Program-made: the position numbers and the translations under genes
Part shown: in pieces, positions 1 through 12,700 of the stretch
How positions within the stretch are numbered: position 1 is the stretch's first letter
Layout: each line of letters starts with the position of its first letter
Assembly (NCBI RefSeq): GCF_036370855.1
Contig: NC_088112.1
Coordinates: 17,228,469-17,292,468 of the forward strand
Direction: 5' to 3'
Origin: Dromaius novaehollandiae
Lineage: Eukaryota; Chordata; Aves; Casuariiformes; Dromaiidae
DNA: 64,000 nucleotides
Notes under the pieces: generated by a model
The model's database searches: none
Told to the model about the DNA's origin: nothing
Seen by the model: the letters and a program-made list of their open reading frames with translations, nothing else

Positions 1-1061
1 TAACAAGAATGAAATATTATTTCATGTTATTTTCTTGAAAGCATGAAGTCTTTCAAACTGTAGTATTTTAAACAACCGAAGACAGTTGACTCAAACTACA
101 TTTCTAAAAATCCCATAATTTGCTATACTTTGAAACCTGTAATTGAAGGCAGAAAATAATTATAGAAACTGCACAGAAGTTCAATTTTTGCAGAAAAATT
201 CCTAGTAAAATTACAGAAACAAAACTTTTTTTAAAAAAGTCTCTTTTATACTGCATCTTTTAGGCTTTGTCATTTTTGTTGTTGTTCTTAAAGTATCTGT
301 TAAAGAAATTAAAATATTCTCACAGGATTTAGAAGACCTTAAAATTTTTGCATTTTATTTGAAATAACTTAATTCTAAGCCTGAAATGGTGAGCTTATGT
401 CCACAAGGATTTGTTATGAAACATCACCAAGAGAAATGTAATGCTGATCATTTTCAAAGGAACAAATGCTGTACTAATCTCCAAACATAATAATAAAAAT
501 CTAGTTTGAATTATGCCTCCCAGCCTAGATACCTGGAAGGGGAAACTAAAATAGAACATGCTGGTTCTTCCTTGGTGGAAGTGCTAGTGCTGTAGAAGAG
601 AAAAGCTCCCATGGAGCAGAGCTCCTAACAGCAGGCCCTGTACAGACACAGATTCTCCTCTCCTGCCTGGCCGAGGACAAGAACAACGATGACAACCTCT
701 TGAGCCGGAACAACAATGCAAACATCAGGAATCACAATATACGCGTATTGGATAGGAATCATGACGTTTTGACTACATGACACACTAAGGACTCTCCCTT
801 TACTGAGAGCTTCCAAAGTCACTCTCTCCTTGCAAGGAAAGCATTGTATTACCAGCTGCGTTTCTGCATTCCAGCGTGCTGTCAGAACCAAACTGCTGGA
901 CTGATTTTAATTTTGACTTTTACTTTAATTCCAGAAGACTTTTGTATTTGGGTGACTGCCTGCTGGAGTGAAGAAGGGCTGTGGATAGGCATGTCTATAA
1001 ATATCCCAGCCTGTATTAGTCACAAGGGGCAGCTTCTGCTACAGAATTGTTCTGCTGAATC

Positions 1062-1064
1062 AAA

Positions 1065-1090
<26 letters not shown>
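1062..1090. repeat. A homopolymer, 29 bases
   Basis: Uninterrupted run of 29 A in MAML1 intron 1. I looked to its left for a retroposed gene copy and recognised none, so it is listed only as a simple repeat. Confidence 0.9.
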
Positions 1091-1095
<5 letters not shown>

Positions 1096-3555
1096 CTGTG
1101 CCTTCAGCTGCAATGCCGGATCCTCCACCTCACTTGAACTTAAAAAGCAGCGGCAGAGCAGTCACTCCCAGATCTTTACAATTTAGGAAACATCACTGCA
1201 TATCTAACTCATCTGCTAAGGGAAATGTTTCCAACATGCAACAATATCTCACCCAGAATTAAAAGGAGACAAAGAAAAACCTGTCTGAGCTGTTGGGCAA
1301 CAAACTATCACACTTGTCAGCAAAAACAAACAATGGTGGCAAGACTACAACTGTACTATAGTTATGTATAAATAATGTGGAAATAATTTGCTATTTTTGT
1401 GGTAAAACATAATTTCACAATTTAACACCCATGTACCACAGCTTGCACAAAAATCAGATCTTCTGAACTGTTAGCGCACCAATCTGAGTTTTTTTAGTAG
1501 AAGGTTTTTAGTGCTTGTCATTACAACCCAGGCAACATTTCCTTAAATTTATTACTTAGGGTTTTTAAACGAAGCCACACATTTCTCCACTCTCCTCAGA
1601 CTTCAACTTATTTTTAAAGCATTTACTTGGTGCCTTTGCTCAGCTAAGGTTAACTTAGCACTTAGCTGTTTTCACTATAAAGACTTCTATCACCCCCAAG
1701 TAAATCCTTGGTTACTAATGCTCTTCAGATTTAACACAAAGCATTCCCAAGACAGGCCACCGACTAGATCTTCTCTGTCCGTTCCAGAAATAGTTTGTGG
1801 TTTTGTGGCAGTCCTAGACAAAGCAAACCATCTACACAACAACTGTTCGCAGGTGAAAAAAATAGTAAGAAACGCCGAGCAGCTCTCCTACCAAGAGACC
1901 ACATCACAAAACTAGCAGTGAAGGCGAAGATCCAGATCTTAACACTCTACTCATTCATGTGTCAAGAAAAAATTTTCTGCTCAGCTCAGTATTAGACTAC
2001 ATTATAATCTATGCAGAGAAACAGAAGAAAGCCCACCCTTCTGGTGTACAGAATTTAAACTAACAAAGTATTAAAATGTACTTTCTCAAAAGAGAAACTG
2101 GCAAAGAGCAGAAAATGTGCTAGATGACAAGTCCTTTCTCTTTCCAACTTCTGTTTCTCAAAAATGTAAGATTAGAACAAGGGGCAAAACAAAACACTAA
2201 ACATCATCTGCTTTGAACATAGTTGTAGTAATGTCATCTTAAACAGAAACACAAACCACATTTCAGTTTTTCCATTTTTCATTAAACAACGGTCTCAAGT
2301 TCTTCGGTTTTGTTTTGTTTTTTTAAAAGAGGAAGCTGAAGATTTTTTCTTTTTTTTACCCCCATCAAATGAAGGACAGGATTACATGGTGCACCAACCA
2401 TCCAGAGGCACTTCTGTACCAACACTGCATTTTCTTGGTTTCTGTGCATGCAAATTCTAGCACTACCGAGCAAGAAAACACAGGATGAAGCTGTCTCTTC
2501 TGCCTGTAACTCTAATCCATCCAGCTGCAGGATCTAAAAGAGAGAAAAGACTATTGGAAGAAAATTTTGATTTGGGCCATGTGAAAAACCATGTAATATG
2601 CTATAAAGGAAGTGGTGGTGCTCATCCTGTTCCCCCAGCTATTCGGAAGCTGCCAAGCAGAGCATCTGGGAGCGCGTACACTGTGCACTGCACCCACTTG
2701 CTGCAAGTGCAGCTTCAGGGCCTTCTGCTGCAAGCCATGAGATGCTAGGTAATTTGGCAGCTCACATATCCTTATTTATATGAGCTGCTTTCTCTTTGAA
2801 ATACCAAAATAAATGCTTCACTAGCTTTCAATACATAGTACTAGTTTATAAGAGAAGATTCATATGAAGCTTTACGGAAAACTCTTGATCCTAACAGCAG
2901 CAATGGTGCTGTTACAATAGTACTATTGATATAATACATGTTTAATTGACCTAGTAGCATTCTTTTCAAAGGAATGCGTCCAGAATATTTTAAAAACAAG
3001 ATAATTTTGGTGGTAATCCAAAAGTTTACTGAACACTAAACCATACCCGCGTCCTTCCCCTACACAGCACATGCTTCGCCTTGATAACAGTTACATGATT
3101 GCTAGTGGTAAAACATCAACTTTCAGCTCAGAGAGGAACCCTTTATGCTAAAGGACCAAAATCAGCAGCAGAGGCTTCTTGTTGTGTTAAATTTTTTTTT
3201 TTTCCAAAACTTGAATTACTAAATAAACCAACTTTATACCCTAGTAATGAGATGATGAATCAGCAGCTGCAATTAAGCTTACAGTCATGTATCCTAGGAA
3301 GGAAACAGCAGGCCAGCACGAGGAAGAGTCATTCATACACTAAAACCCTCTTCTGTTGTGTAAATTGGCCACTGGCAGCAGCTTCCTGCACAAGAAGGGC
3401 TTCCCCAGATGTGCACTGTATTTCAAAACCACATTGCTGTTGAGAGTCCTCATTATAATGGATGCTGATTAAATCAAATCCACATCCAAAGCAATCTGAA
3501 AGAAATGCCACCAATGAATCAGAGACATCTTTCTTTTAGAGAATCAATCAATATG

Positions 3556-3680
3556 AAGAAGCATGGTGGCAGTTTAAGCAACAGGATTTGACATGTTAAA
3601 GAGCTCCATGCGCATGTAACAAAAATACACATTATTAACAGTTAGACCCCATACACAGAAAAACTTAGAGCCCAGAAAGG
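3556..3680 (+). repeat. Intronic duplicated segment, copy 1
   Basis: About 125 bases matching the stretch at 4263-4389 at roughly 85-90 percent by eye. Both contain GCATGGTGGCAGTTTAAGCA and AATACACATTATTAACAGTT in the same order and orientation. The copies lie about 0.7 kb apart in MAML1 intron 1. No terminal inverted repeats, poly(A) tail or target-site duplication is visible, so this looks like a local segmental duplication. Confidence 0.85.
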
Positions 3681-4262
3681 AAGCAAACAGAAAACCCACC
3701 AAGTCTTTGGATAACAAAACATGAGTTTGAGTCATCCAAGTTCTGACACAAATTGACATTCAGGATCAGCCTACTAAACAACGGCTACCCAGAAAGTTTT
3801 ACAGAATCACTGCATACTCTTCCTCCAAGACTTTTCTTTATGTATCATATGAGTGCTCTAACTGTATCACAAGGATTTTAGTCTTCAGAAAAGTCTGTAT
3901 GTCCTAGAATCTCATATGTATGCTACCAAGAACAGAAACAATTCAGCCAAGCACCACTTTCATTTCATATTGCATATATTATAAACCACACACATGCCTG
4001 TCTAGTGCTAGTTACATTAAAGCTAACAGCGTGCCCCATGTCATGTACAGTACAACACGTACAGTAAGTTCTAATGATACTATTTTAAAATCTGCAGCTA
4101 AGCGAGGTCCAAGACAGCACAGAATCACAGCCTCCCTTCTTCTGTTCTGATTTGATCTTGCTCAAAAACTCAAACACACAGATCATCATAAAACCACGAT
4201 CTGACATACATGTTAACTTGAAAATGTATCATGTTAATGCCGGCATCACATTTTAAAGCATA

Positions 4263-4389
4263 AGAAGCAGCATGGTGGCAGTTTAAGCAACAGAATTTGA
4301 CATATTAAAGAGCTCTGCGCATGCTAACAAAAATACACATTATTAACAGTTAGACCCCCCCCACAAAAAAACTTAAGAGTCCAGAAAGA
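4263..4389 (+). repeat. Intronic duplicated segment, copy 2
   Basis: Second copy of the 3556-3680 segment in direct orientation. It differs by scattered substitutions and by small length changes, mainly in the C run and A run near its right end. Confidence 0.85.
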
Positions 4390-5223
4390 AAAAAACCAAC
4401 AAAACAACAGCATTGTATGGTTTTCATGCTGGTCACCACACAGAAATACCTGTTTTTGTGAAAGATGGTGCGTAACCTTTAAGAGGTTATCCTACTAACC
4501 TACATTACTGACGCATTAGTACAGCATAGTATATTTAAAGGGCTCAGGGTAAGTTAAGCAATAGCTATCCTGATATACAAACGCGGCTGCACGAACATAT
4601 CCTGACAACCAGAAATGCTAGAAAAGCCAGAGAAACATTAAGGTTTTGAGTTAAGCCAGTTTTTTAATGGGTGGAGTGGGATTCCCATAGTGTTCACACC
4701 CACTTGAGTGGCAAATAAGCAACTGCCCTTCCAACACCACTCTGCTAAAATTCCTTCCGACATGCAGCAGAATTAACAGAGACATTACTTAAAAAAGAAA
4801 GAAAAGAAATTCACTATCAGTAAGAAATGTATCCTTATAAAGTGATCCCACTCAACATCCACTGCCTAAACTAAGAGAGAAACAAAACAAGAAATTCCCA
4901 CAGGCCTCACGGTGCTGTTCCCCTGACAGTTTCTCCTGAGAGTTGGGGTGAAACAGCTCGGACTGTAACTCCGCCGGCTGCACAGAGCGCAAGCCCGAAG
5001 GGCAGCCGCAGAAGAAGGGCATGCGAGCTGCCCCTTCCTCCTCCTCCCTCCGCTTCCGCGCACTCCCCCGGCGCGCGGAGGTGACAACAGGGGAAGCGGA
5101 GCACCCGCGCGGGCGGCCAGGCTGCGGCAGCCCCGCACGGGCACCGGCCGGCCCGGCCGCCTCGCCCCCTCCTCCGGGCGGCGCCAGCCCCCGGCTCCCC
5201 GCCGCCCCCCGGCCCCGGCTTAC

Positions 5224-5589
5224 CGCGATGAGCGTGCTGCTGCGGCCGTGCTGCTCGCCGCCCGCCGCCTCGGCGTCCAGCCCGTTGGCCCCGCTCCTCT
5301 CGGCGCTGCCGGCGGCGGCGGCTGGCGGAGGGGGCGCGGGCGGCGGCGGCGCCGGCGGCGGCTGCCGGTGCTTGCCGGCCCGCTTGGCCTTGGCCTGCAG
5401 GCAGCGCTGGTGCAGGGCGAAGGTTTGCTGGCGCTCCAGCTCCAGGCGCTCCGGCGACACGGCCTGGTAGCGGGACTCGCAGGCGCTGTGGTGCCGCCGG
5501 CAGAGCTCGATGCGCCGGCGGAGCCGCTCCATCACCGCGCTGTGCCGCGGCACCACGAACTCCGCCATGGGGCAAGGGGGCAGCACCAT
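5224..5589 (-). CDS. MAML1: Mastermind-like protein 1, coding exon 1
   Basis: This exon encodes the first 122 residues of the Notch transcription co-activator Mastermind-like 1. Residues 1-11 (MVLPPCPMAEF) and the basic helix that follows, including HSAVMERLRRRIELCRRHH and VSPERLELERQ, are close to human MAML1. Roughly residues 16-73 form the long kinked helix that lies in the groove between the Notch intracellular ankyrin domain and CSL/RBPJ in the nucleus. A proline/alanine-rich linker follows. The start is the first ATG, as in human; a second in-frame ATG is codon 8. The exon ends at a clean donor (GCG then GTAAGC) in phase 0. The remaining exons, with the p300-binding and activation regions, lie outside the window to the left. 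An overlapping 245-codon open frame simply reads on into the intron. Confidence 0.96.
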
Positions 5590-5974
5590 GGACCGCAGCG
5601 CAAGGGGGGGCCGCCGCCGCCGCCGCTCACCGGCTCCTCGGGCCGCCCCCCGCCATGGCGGGCGCGGGGCTCCCCCCTCGGGCCTGGCCCGGCCTCGCCG
5701 CCCCCGCCGGCCTTACCTGCGCCCCCCCGGCCGCGGCTCCCGCGCGCCGGCCCGGCCCGGCCCGACCCGCTCCCCACCGCGTCCCCCCGCCCCACTTCCT
5801 CCTTCTCCCCCAAGGCCGGTGCCGCGCCGCTCCCCCTCCCGCGGCGCCGCGCAGCGGCCGTCGCCCGCTCGCCCCGCGGCCCGCTCCGCCGCCCCGGGCG
5901 CGGCGGGGTCCGGCGGCCGCCGCTCTCAGGCGCGGGCCGGCCCGAACCCCCGACTCCCCATTGTTATCCGCGCC

Positions 5975-5986
5975 GCCGCCATCTTG
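5975..5986 (-). promoter_or_regulatory. YY1-type element at the MAML1 start region
   Basis: The minus strand reads CAAGATGGCGGC, a full match to the YY1 core in the orientation typical of 5'UTR-proximal sites. It lies about 390 bases upstream of the MAML1 start codon. Confidence 0.65.
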
Positions 5987-6574
5987 AAATTGTTTTTCCC
6001 CTCAAGAGCCGAGTTGAGAATAAATAGGCGGAGCTTCCTGGGTGGCGGGCGACGTCACGGGCGCGTCGCGCGTCACGAGCGCTGAGGGACATCGCCGCCA
6101 GCCAATGGGAGGGCGGCGGACCGCGGACGCGTGGGCGGGCAGGGCGGCTGGCAGGACGCGGCCGTCAGCGCGTTTAAAAGGCAGGGGCCGGGAAGGGGCG
6201 GGGCGGCGCGGCCGGGAACGGCCACTGGCGCGCGGCGGGGCGGGGCCTGAGGGTTGAGTGACATGCGCGGCAGCGCAGCACGCCCCGCCCCCCGGCGGTC
6301 ACTGAGGGAGCGGGCGGGGCCCCGCCCCGAAAGCGATGGAGGCTGCAGCGGCCTCTTGCTCCCACCTCCCCCCCAGAGGCGTTCAGCGACCCCCTGGTGC
6401 CCCTAACCCTCCCAGGCAGATCTAACACCACTCTCCCCCCCGGCTGCCTTCCTCATCACTTGTGGCAGGCAGATCTCCTCCCCCTCACTTCAAAACAAAA
6501 CCAAAAAAATGAAGTGATGAAGACTTAGGCCCTTCAAGCTAATTAGACAAGAAAGCCAAAGAGATTTAAGTTTC

Positions 6575-6605
6575 TTTATTGATTAACTTTACATTATAAT
6601 TTATT
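6575..6605 (-). terminator. CANX: Paired poly(A) signals of CANX
   Basis: Two canonical AATAAA hexamers on the minus strand (6600-6605 and 6575-6580) are the last ones before the MAML1 CpG island. They are therefore the likeliest distal cleavage signals for calnexin mRNA. Confidence 0.6.
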
Positions 6606-7334
6606 CAGGTTTTAATATATGCATACGGCATCTACAGTTACCTTTTTGAAATGGACAGGTCTTTTGCACAAAAGAAGTCACAGTCCTTGTTCAGGAACAC
6701 TACGGGGTTTGTCCTGTTTCTTTTGGAAACCTTGAAGCAATACTGGCAATTACAGATTACTGGGGAAGCCTTGGGGGTGCAGAGACTCTCATCACCAGCC
6801 CCACGGGCACTAGTGCCAGGTAAGCAGAGCACTGCATTTGAGGAAGGAGTACAGAAAGTAAGAGACAACCACTGATACCTCTATGAGCACTTGGCACCTG
6901 CAAGGATCCTCAGTGCATTTTACAGCCCCTGTCCTTGAGCTATGATGATTCAATATTATCATAGCAGAAGGCTGGTTCATGTTCAATTACATTTCTACGG
7001 AAGATTAGCTGTGTCTGTCCCAACTTCCTTCACTGAGGACAAAAAAAGAAGGCTTCAGCATTTCTAGTCTCCTCTATTCCAGGCCTCTAACTGCCTGTAA
7101 GCACTTGTATGTTTGGTTTCTTCAACAGTCTTAGTCTAAAACCCCTCCCTCACTCTGGTCCTCAGACATCACAAGTTCAGCTTGTGGAGTTCATCCTCTC
7201 CAGCAGCTGTAGCATGTACATGCACACCCCCACCCAGCCCATCTTCAGCTATTTGAAGGTGGTTTGAACCTAGTTCATGGGTAGCGACCAAGTAGAGCTT
7301 CAGTACTTGGAAAACACCGAAATGCTTTACAGGC

Positions 7335-7356
7335 TTTTTTTTTTTTTTTTTTTTTT
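7335..7356. repeat. T homopolymer, 22 bases
   Basis: Uninterrupted T run in the CANX 3'UTR. Read in the CANX mRNA it is a 22-base A run, which could cause internal oligo-dT priming in cDNA data. Confidence 0.9.
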
Positions 7357-9726
7357 AAAGCCTTGGCAAAAAACTAGCTAAGTGATTCTAATGTTAAATT
7401 GAGTCACCCAAGTGAGAAGGTAGGATAAAAAATTAACCTTTAAGTTGTCTATCCACTTTGGAAAGTCTTCATTTATTGTAGTGATTACTCAAGAAGCATA
7501 CACTAAGGTATCAAAAAAGCCATAACATGCAGACAGACCTTTTCAGGAGATCTAGCAGAAGCAAATGTAGATTCACAGTTAGCTTTACTATAAAACTACT
7601 TAAAAGCTGATAGCAGATCTTAAGTTCATTTTTGATGCTTTGAAAGAACATGTATGCACAAGAACTGTCCAGGAATTTAAGGCAATTTGCATATTAAGAT
7701 AAAAATACTGATTAGATTAACAGTTTTATGTTGTGCTCAGAATTGTTAGCTGACTTGAAACCATTTACATATACTTCATCTCAAAGGACTGAGAGTCGTA
7801 AATAGCAGCTGCTCCTTGATAAAAATACAGTCCTGAGAACAAGCTAGTAGCAATGCTTAAGCTATGACATCTTCCATGTCAGAGTATAAGCTATTTTGGC
7901 AGTAAGGAGCAGTATCTACCAGGTGTTCAACAGGCAAAGGCATTCTAGACATGCAATAGCTCCCAATAGAAGTCTGAAATTACTTCCAGTATCTTGCTTA
8001 CAATGGTTTATTTGCACACTGCAGAAAAAGCAAGAAATCCTGCTATGCATTTGTGGTCTCTAGTATTTCCAACACAACAACGAAAGGATACAACATAAGG
8101 ACAGGCAGCAAAAGGTGTTTCACAAAAAAAAGGAAACCCCAAAACAAGAATCTTTTAGTAACTGGTTAGATTGTTTGCAAGGTAATTAGAACACTTTCCT
8201 CCCCCACCCCTGGGAATTATTCCCCACATGGTACCTATGACCTAGCCCAAACAACACTGGAGTGTTTATATTCAGTGCAAGAGTAATTTTAGGACATTTA
8301 ATTCACTCTAAACAAAGGCAAAAGCTTATCTATATAGACGTCCAAACTCCAACATATTTGGTACAGTGTAATGAAGTTACATAGATTTCACCCTCAGAGG
8401 TATGCTCTTGTAGTGATCACCTGCATTCCACAAAAAAGTGTTTGAAACAGTGTAATATTGTAGACTCAACACTTAGAAAATTTATTCAGCTGGAATTGGA
8501 ACTCCCTAACATTCACAATATAATTTAGGATGCATTTGTTACATGAATAGCAGATAAAAGACTTGAATAGTTTCACATACCAGATAAGATATTCCACATG
8601 CTCCTTCCCCACCTACAAATACTGACATTTTTGTTTTTTCTTAAAGATTTTCAGTTCAACTTGTGAATCTGACCACCTCTCCTGTTTCTACAGGAGTAGA
8701 CATACAGTGATAGCAGTGAGAGGATATGGGACACTGTCCTATCCAGTGTTTGGACCCTGGAAAGGAGTAGGCCTAGCTATAAAAAGTTTGACAACGAGCT
8801 GAACATGAAGCACTTCAGCAATTGAGGCAAAGCTGTGCTCAGAAAAAAGCTGTATAGTCACAGAGAAAGGAGAGCATCAGTGGCTGAACAGAGGGGGAAA
8901 GGAAAAATAGTCTAGACACCCCAATAACCCTTTAGCTTTGAGAAGGGTCAAGGACTAACAAAATCCAATTTCTGCAGGATTAAATGCCACATTAAGATGA
9001 CCTACTCCAAATCCTAGACCATTTGGTAACACTTAAGTCGGCTTTAGCCATGGACAATGTTCATATTCCATAAAACTGGCTAACCCCCTCCTTCCACCCC
9101 TTCCTCTTCCCCCTCCCTCAAAGGAGGGAGTTGATTACAAAGTTTAACTACTAGTTTTTCCACACATCCCACCCTGCTCCCAGTTAACTTTTTTCCTTGA
9201 GGGAAGAGGGGTTGCCAGCTACATTGACAACTTTAAGCATAATTATCAAATTTTAAGGGATAAAGACACTGGTGCATTTAGGAATTTACATGTTTGTAAA
9301 AAAAGCTAGTTACAAAACTGCATTTTTAACATCTAGCATTTTCAAGATTCATTGTTATTTTTCACTAATTAATATATTAAATTAAGCCATGGTTTGAGAC
9401 TGGCAAAGTTCTACCAATCTACTTAAAAACAAACAACAAAAAAAGAGTATTTAAAACCAAAATGAAAAGGTTAGTTATGTTACATTCCAAAATCCACAGC
9501 CCATTATATTAAATGCATTCTTTCTACAGGAATGATGTTCTTTTAAAACAGATGATTGCAAAAATTTTACTGCTAGACACTCCATTACATTGGATAGTGT
9601 AACTGGAACCTGTGGATGGTGAGATCTTGAGGTTTGTCCAAGTTTCAATGTAAGGTGTCCAAGGTCCTCTCCCAGAACCAAGTTTGGAAAAAAATTACAG
9701 ATCAAGTTCTTATGATTATTATTTTT

Positions 9727-9780
9727 TCAATCTTTTCTTGGCTTTCTGTTTCTGGGTGATCTATTCACAGTCTCCTCCTC
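9727..9780 (-). CDS. CANX: CANX last coding exon
   Basis: Encodes [17 protein letters not shown] and the TGA stop. This is the cytosolic C-terminus with the RKPR-type ER-retention motif and the conserved serine before PRNR. Human has [16 protein letters not shown], so the basic block is kept and the preceding residues differ. Confidence 0.97.
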   Translation of the reverse strand, partial: EEETVNRSPRNRKPRKD

Positions 9781-12700
9781 CTGCAAGAAAGTCATTTGTG
9801 TCAGCATCAAGGAGATCTAATCCAAGATTGCTCTTAAAAAGAGATTAAGGGGGGGGAGAAATCTATGAACAACTTAAATTCTAATGCAGAAATCAAAGCA
9901 ACTTCTGAAACAGCTTACTGCTATTATTACACCCCTTTCCTTCCCATACATGCCAACACAGGAATCCTCTACTTTTCACAGTGGATGCCCATTTGCTAAG
10001 TGTTTAGCAGCTTCCACTCTGCGAGAATCCCTTTAACTTCAGATTAAAAACACTCCACCCCTTTTAAAGTTAGCTATTATGTCAGTGTGGAACACTTAAA
10101 AGGTCACATCCTGATTGCATACAAAGCAGAATAAGCCTTTCACCTCGAAGTGGTCTACACCACACAATCCCACTTCACAATACAGGGTCTAGGGCAGTGC
10201 CTTAGCAGGGTTTCCTGCTACGCTTCAGCTGGCCAAAGTGATTCCAATTCTGCAGGGTGATTAAATTCTCTGAAGTTCTGACCTGGGGATGCAGTGTTAC
10301 ATGCCAGTGGAAACAGCATCACATGAGCCAGGTTAACACTTCAGTAAGGCTTGTTTTACACTGATTTTAAAAAATCCAGAAGACTTTCTTCAAAGATTAA
10401 ATGTTTTTACCTCTAATGCAGGTTTCTTGTCTTCCTCCTCCTCCTCTTCCTCCTCTTCCTCTTGACTGGCACTTCCTACATCAGCATCACTTTTCTGTTT
10501 CTCTTCTAAAAGAGATCAAGAAAAATCTCATTCATTCTCTTTTCATTAAGACTTACCTTCAGTTCATCATTAGCTTGATTCTGTATCTGCTAATACTGTT
10601 GGTTTATTCTTTTAGATAGAAAATTTAAACTGTTTTAAAGATTATCTCGTTTGCCTACCTAGCTTTTCCTCATTTGTTTCTTCTTCCTCCTCCTCCTCTT
10701 TGTCCCCTTTGTCTTTTTCTTCCTCCTTCTCTGGATTCATCACATCAGGTTGAGGAGCATCTGTCTTTTTGTATTCTGCAGCACTTGGCTGCTTCTAAAA
10801 AAAATTAAGAAAAACCAGGCAGTTATTTGTGAAGTTAAGACATGTTAAACTGAATACCTTTAAGTATTCTGTTTCTTGCTATCAGAGGAAATGCATACCT
10901 TCCCAGAGCAGCAGAAAAGGACAACAAGGAACACTGGCAAAGCCACAGTGAGGATGTAGACTACCCAGAGCCAGGGACGCTCTTCAGCAGCTGCCATCAT
11001 CTGGCCCACAACACCAGGCTATAAAATAAAGTGACCTATCAAAATTCATCCTATGCAGCAAGTTGTAGCAATTTAGTTTGTCAACAACAGCCACAGTGAT
11101 TTCAAATAGGCTTTATGAACATAGTTGTACTTCATACCTCAAAACTTAAAGCTAACCAACACAGTTATTTTTCCATAGTCTATGAACTGAAAGCTAGAAT
11201 ATGGCTTAAGTTAACAGCACAGTTGGCATGAGCAAGACCTCATGAAGTAGTAGTGATTACTCAGTGCCATTTTTATCAACTAGTTCCATATTACAATTAC
11301 TGAGGTTCCAATATGGTTTATTTACCATGATCTCTATTAAAACATGCATGTATGCAGCAAGGCTAGAAACTGTGGGAGAAGAGAAGCAATGCTCCTACTG
11401 TTCAAGTGAGGCACACACAACTAAGCCTGTTTCTCACCTCAGCAGCACCATCAGCTGCCTTTTTCAGTCCCCATCCATCACTGGCCCAATCATCAGCCAC
11501 AGCTCTTTCAGTACAGATAATAAAATTGTCAAAAAAGATGTCAGAAGTCATTGACCATAGCTCAAGTCCCACAGCAGTAAAGGGAGTCATCTTGAAAGGT
11601 TCCAAATCTTCAAAGAAATCTGGATTTGGGATCTTCCTGGGTTTCCATATGCCCTAGGAAAGACACAGACATTCAACCTTACCTACTACCATAGAGTTTG
11701 CATTTTAGTTTTCATCTCACTTTGAACCACCAGACACTAATTCATTCCACATGCCCCCATGAATGCAGTGTTTATGGGTGCAAGTCTTTGTCTTGGGAAT
11801 CAGTTTGTACTACAAAGAGTGATGCCTACTAAGAAAGCAGTTTGAATCTGTCCATTAACTTCATTTTGTATTCTAAATTAGACCTGCTGAAGTTGCATTA
11901 ATACTGCTTTTTGGAAGAGAAATGCTGCATTGGCCAACAATTTACACAGTCAACAAAACCAACCTGATAGTTCACGTTATCAATCATAGGAGGCTTCCAT
12001 TTGCCTTTGTAGTTTGGATTGTCAATCATAGGTCGCTGCCAGGTACCACAGCCAGGGGCTGACTCACATTTAGGATTTGCAATCTGAGGTGCCTCCCATT
12101 CACCATCCATATCCTCATCCCTGAAAAGGAAAATTCAATTTTGAAGTCTGTGCCTTGTCTTTATACAGACAAAGACTTCTCATCTGACCTCTGGGAAAGT
12201 TACATTCCTACAGTAAAATGGAGATAATGAAACTTAGTATAGCACAGGCTGGCAGATAAGGACACTGCAGAGGAAACAAGTATTTCAAGTAGCAGCTTGA
12301 CAATACAGAAGCTCAAGAAAAGCCAGTCACTGAACATAGCCTCCCATTTTTCAAGCACTGTACAACTGCAAAACGACTATCCCTGTCCTGTTCAGCTTAC
12401 AGTCTTCAAAAGATGAGTTGATGAATGCACACAGGAGAAAGCAGGAATGCAAGATTACTTAGATCAACTCTGTCTTCTATTTTTGAAGCGAGGTAGCCCA
12501 AGTAGCACCTTTAGGGAGCAACAATGGACAAGATATTTTTTATAGCTGTAAAACCCAGTGCATAAGCCATGAAGTATTTGCTGTTGTCATTTACAAAATG
12601 TTGTCAACATACCAATCCTCTGGCTTCTCAGCATCAGGGTCTGCTACATATTCTGGTTCATCATCCAACCAACCTTCTGGTTTCACAGCATTTTCATCAG

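Larger units (their letters stand above)
1..5223 (-). other. MAML1: MAML1 intron 1 (part)
   Basis: Everything left of the MAML1 exon 1 splice donor reads as intron 1 of this minus-strand gene; exon 2 is outside the window. The sequence is AT-rich and has no open frame that resembles a known protein. It holds a 29-base A run and a roughly 125-base sequence present twice, 0.7 kb apart (listed separately). In other vertebrates MAML1 intron 1 is also long, so the absence of exon 2 in 5.2 kb is expected. Confidence 0.85.
4980..6400 (-). promoter_or_regulatory. MAML1: CpG island and promoter of MAML1
   Basis: A sharply GC- and CpG-rich block covers MAML1 exon 1 and about 0.8 kb upstream. Reading toward MAML1 it holds a CCAAT-type box (6102-6106), a CRE-like GACGTCAC (6051-6058), an AT-rich TATA-like site CTATTTATTC (about 6017-6026) and a YY1-type element CAAGATGGCGGC (minus strand of 5975-5986). 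YY1 elements in this orientation usually lie just downstream of the start site, so transcription probably begins near 5990. The exact start site is inferred. Long GC-rich open frames here are by-products of composition. Confidence 0.8.
6555..9726 (-). other. CANX: CANX 3' untranslated region
   Basis: About 3.2 kb follow the calnexin stop codon without recognisable coding sequence and end at two AATAAA hexamers on the minus strand (complements at 6575-6580 and 6600-6605). Mammalian CANX also has a multi-kilobase 3'UTR. The end near 6555 is inferred from the hexamers. The region holds a 22-base T run at 7335-7356 (a run of A in the transcript). The 3' end lies only about 0.6 kb upstream of the probable MAML1 start site, and both genes are transcribed leftward. 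Confidence 0.7.

Noticed and set aside
620-1090. Possible retroposed gene copy ending in the 29-base A run
   Set aside because: The two overlapping open frames to the left of the A run resemble no known protein and no target-site duplication is visible.
5248-6027. Long open frames on both strands of the first CpG island (up to 259 codons)
   Set aside because: They are Pro/Arg/Gly/Ala-rich products of GC-rich sequence lying antisense to or overlapping MAML1 exon 1 and its promoter, with no domain resemblance.
6930-7042. Possible C/D-box snoRNA (ATGATGA near 6946 and CTGA near 7033, flanked by TGTCCT and AGGACA)
   Set aside because: The terminal stem is separated from the C box by six bases, no C'/D' pair or guide is evident, and it lies antisense in the CANX 3'UTR; probably chance.
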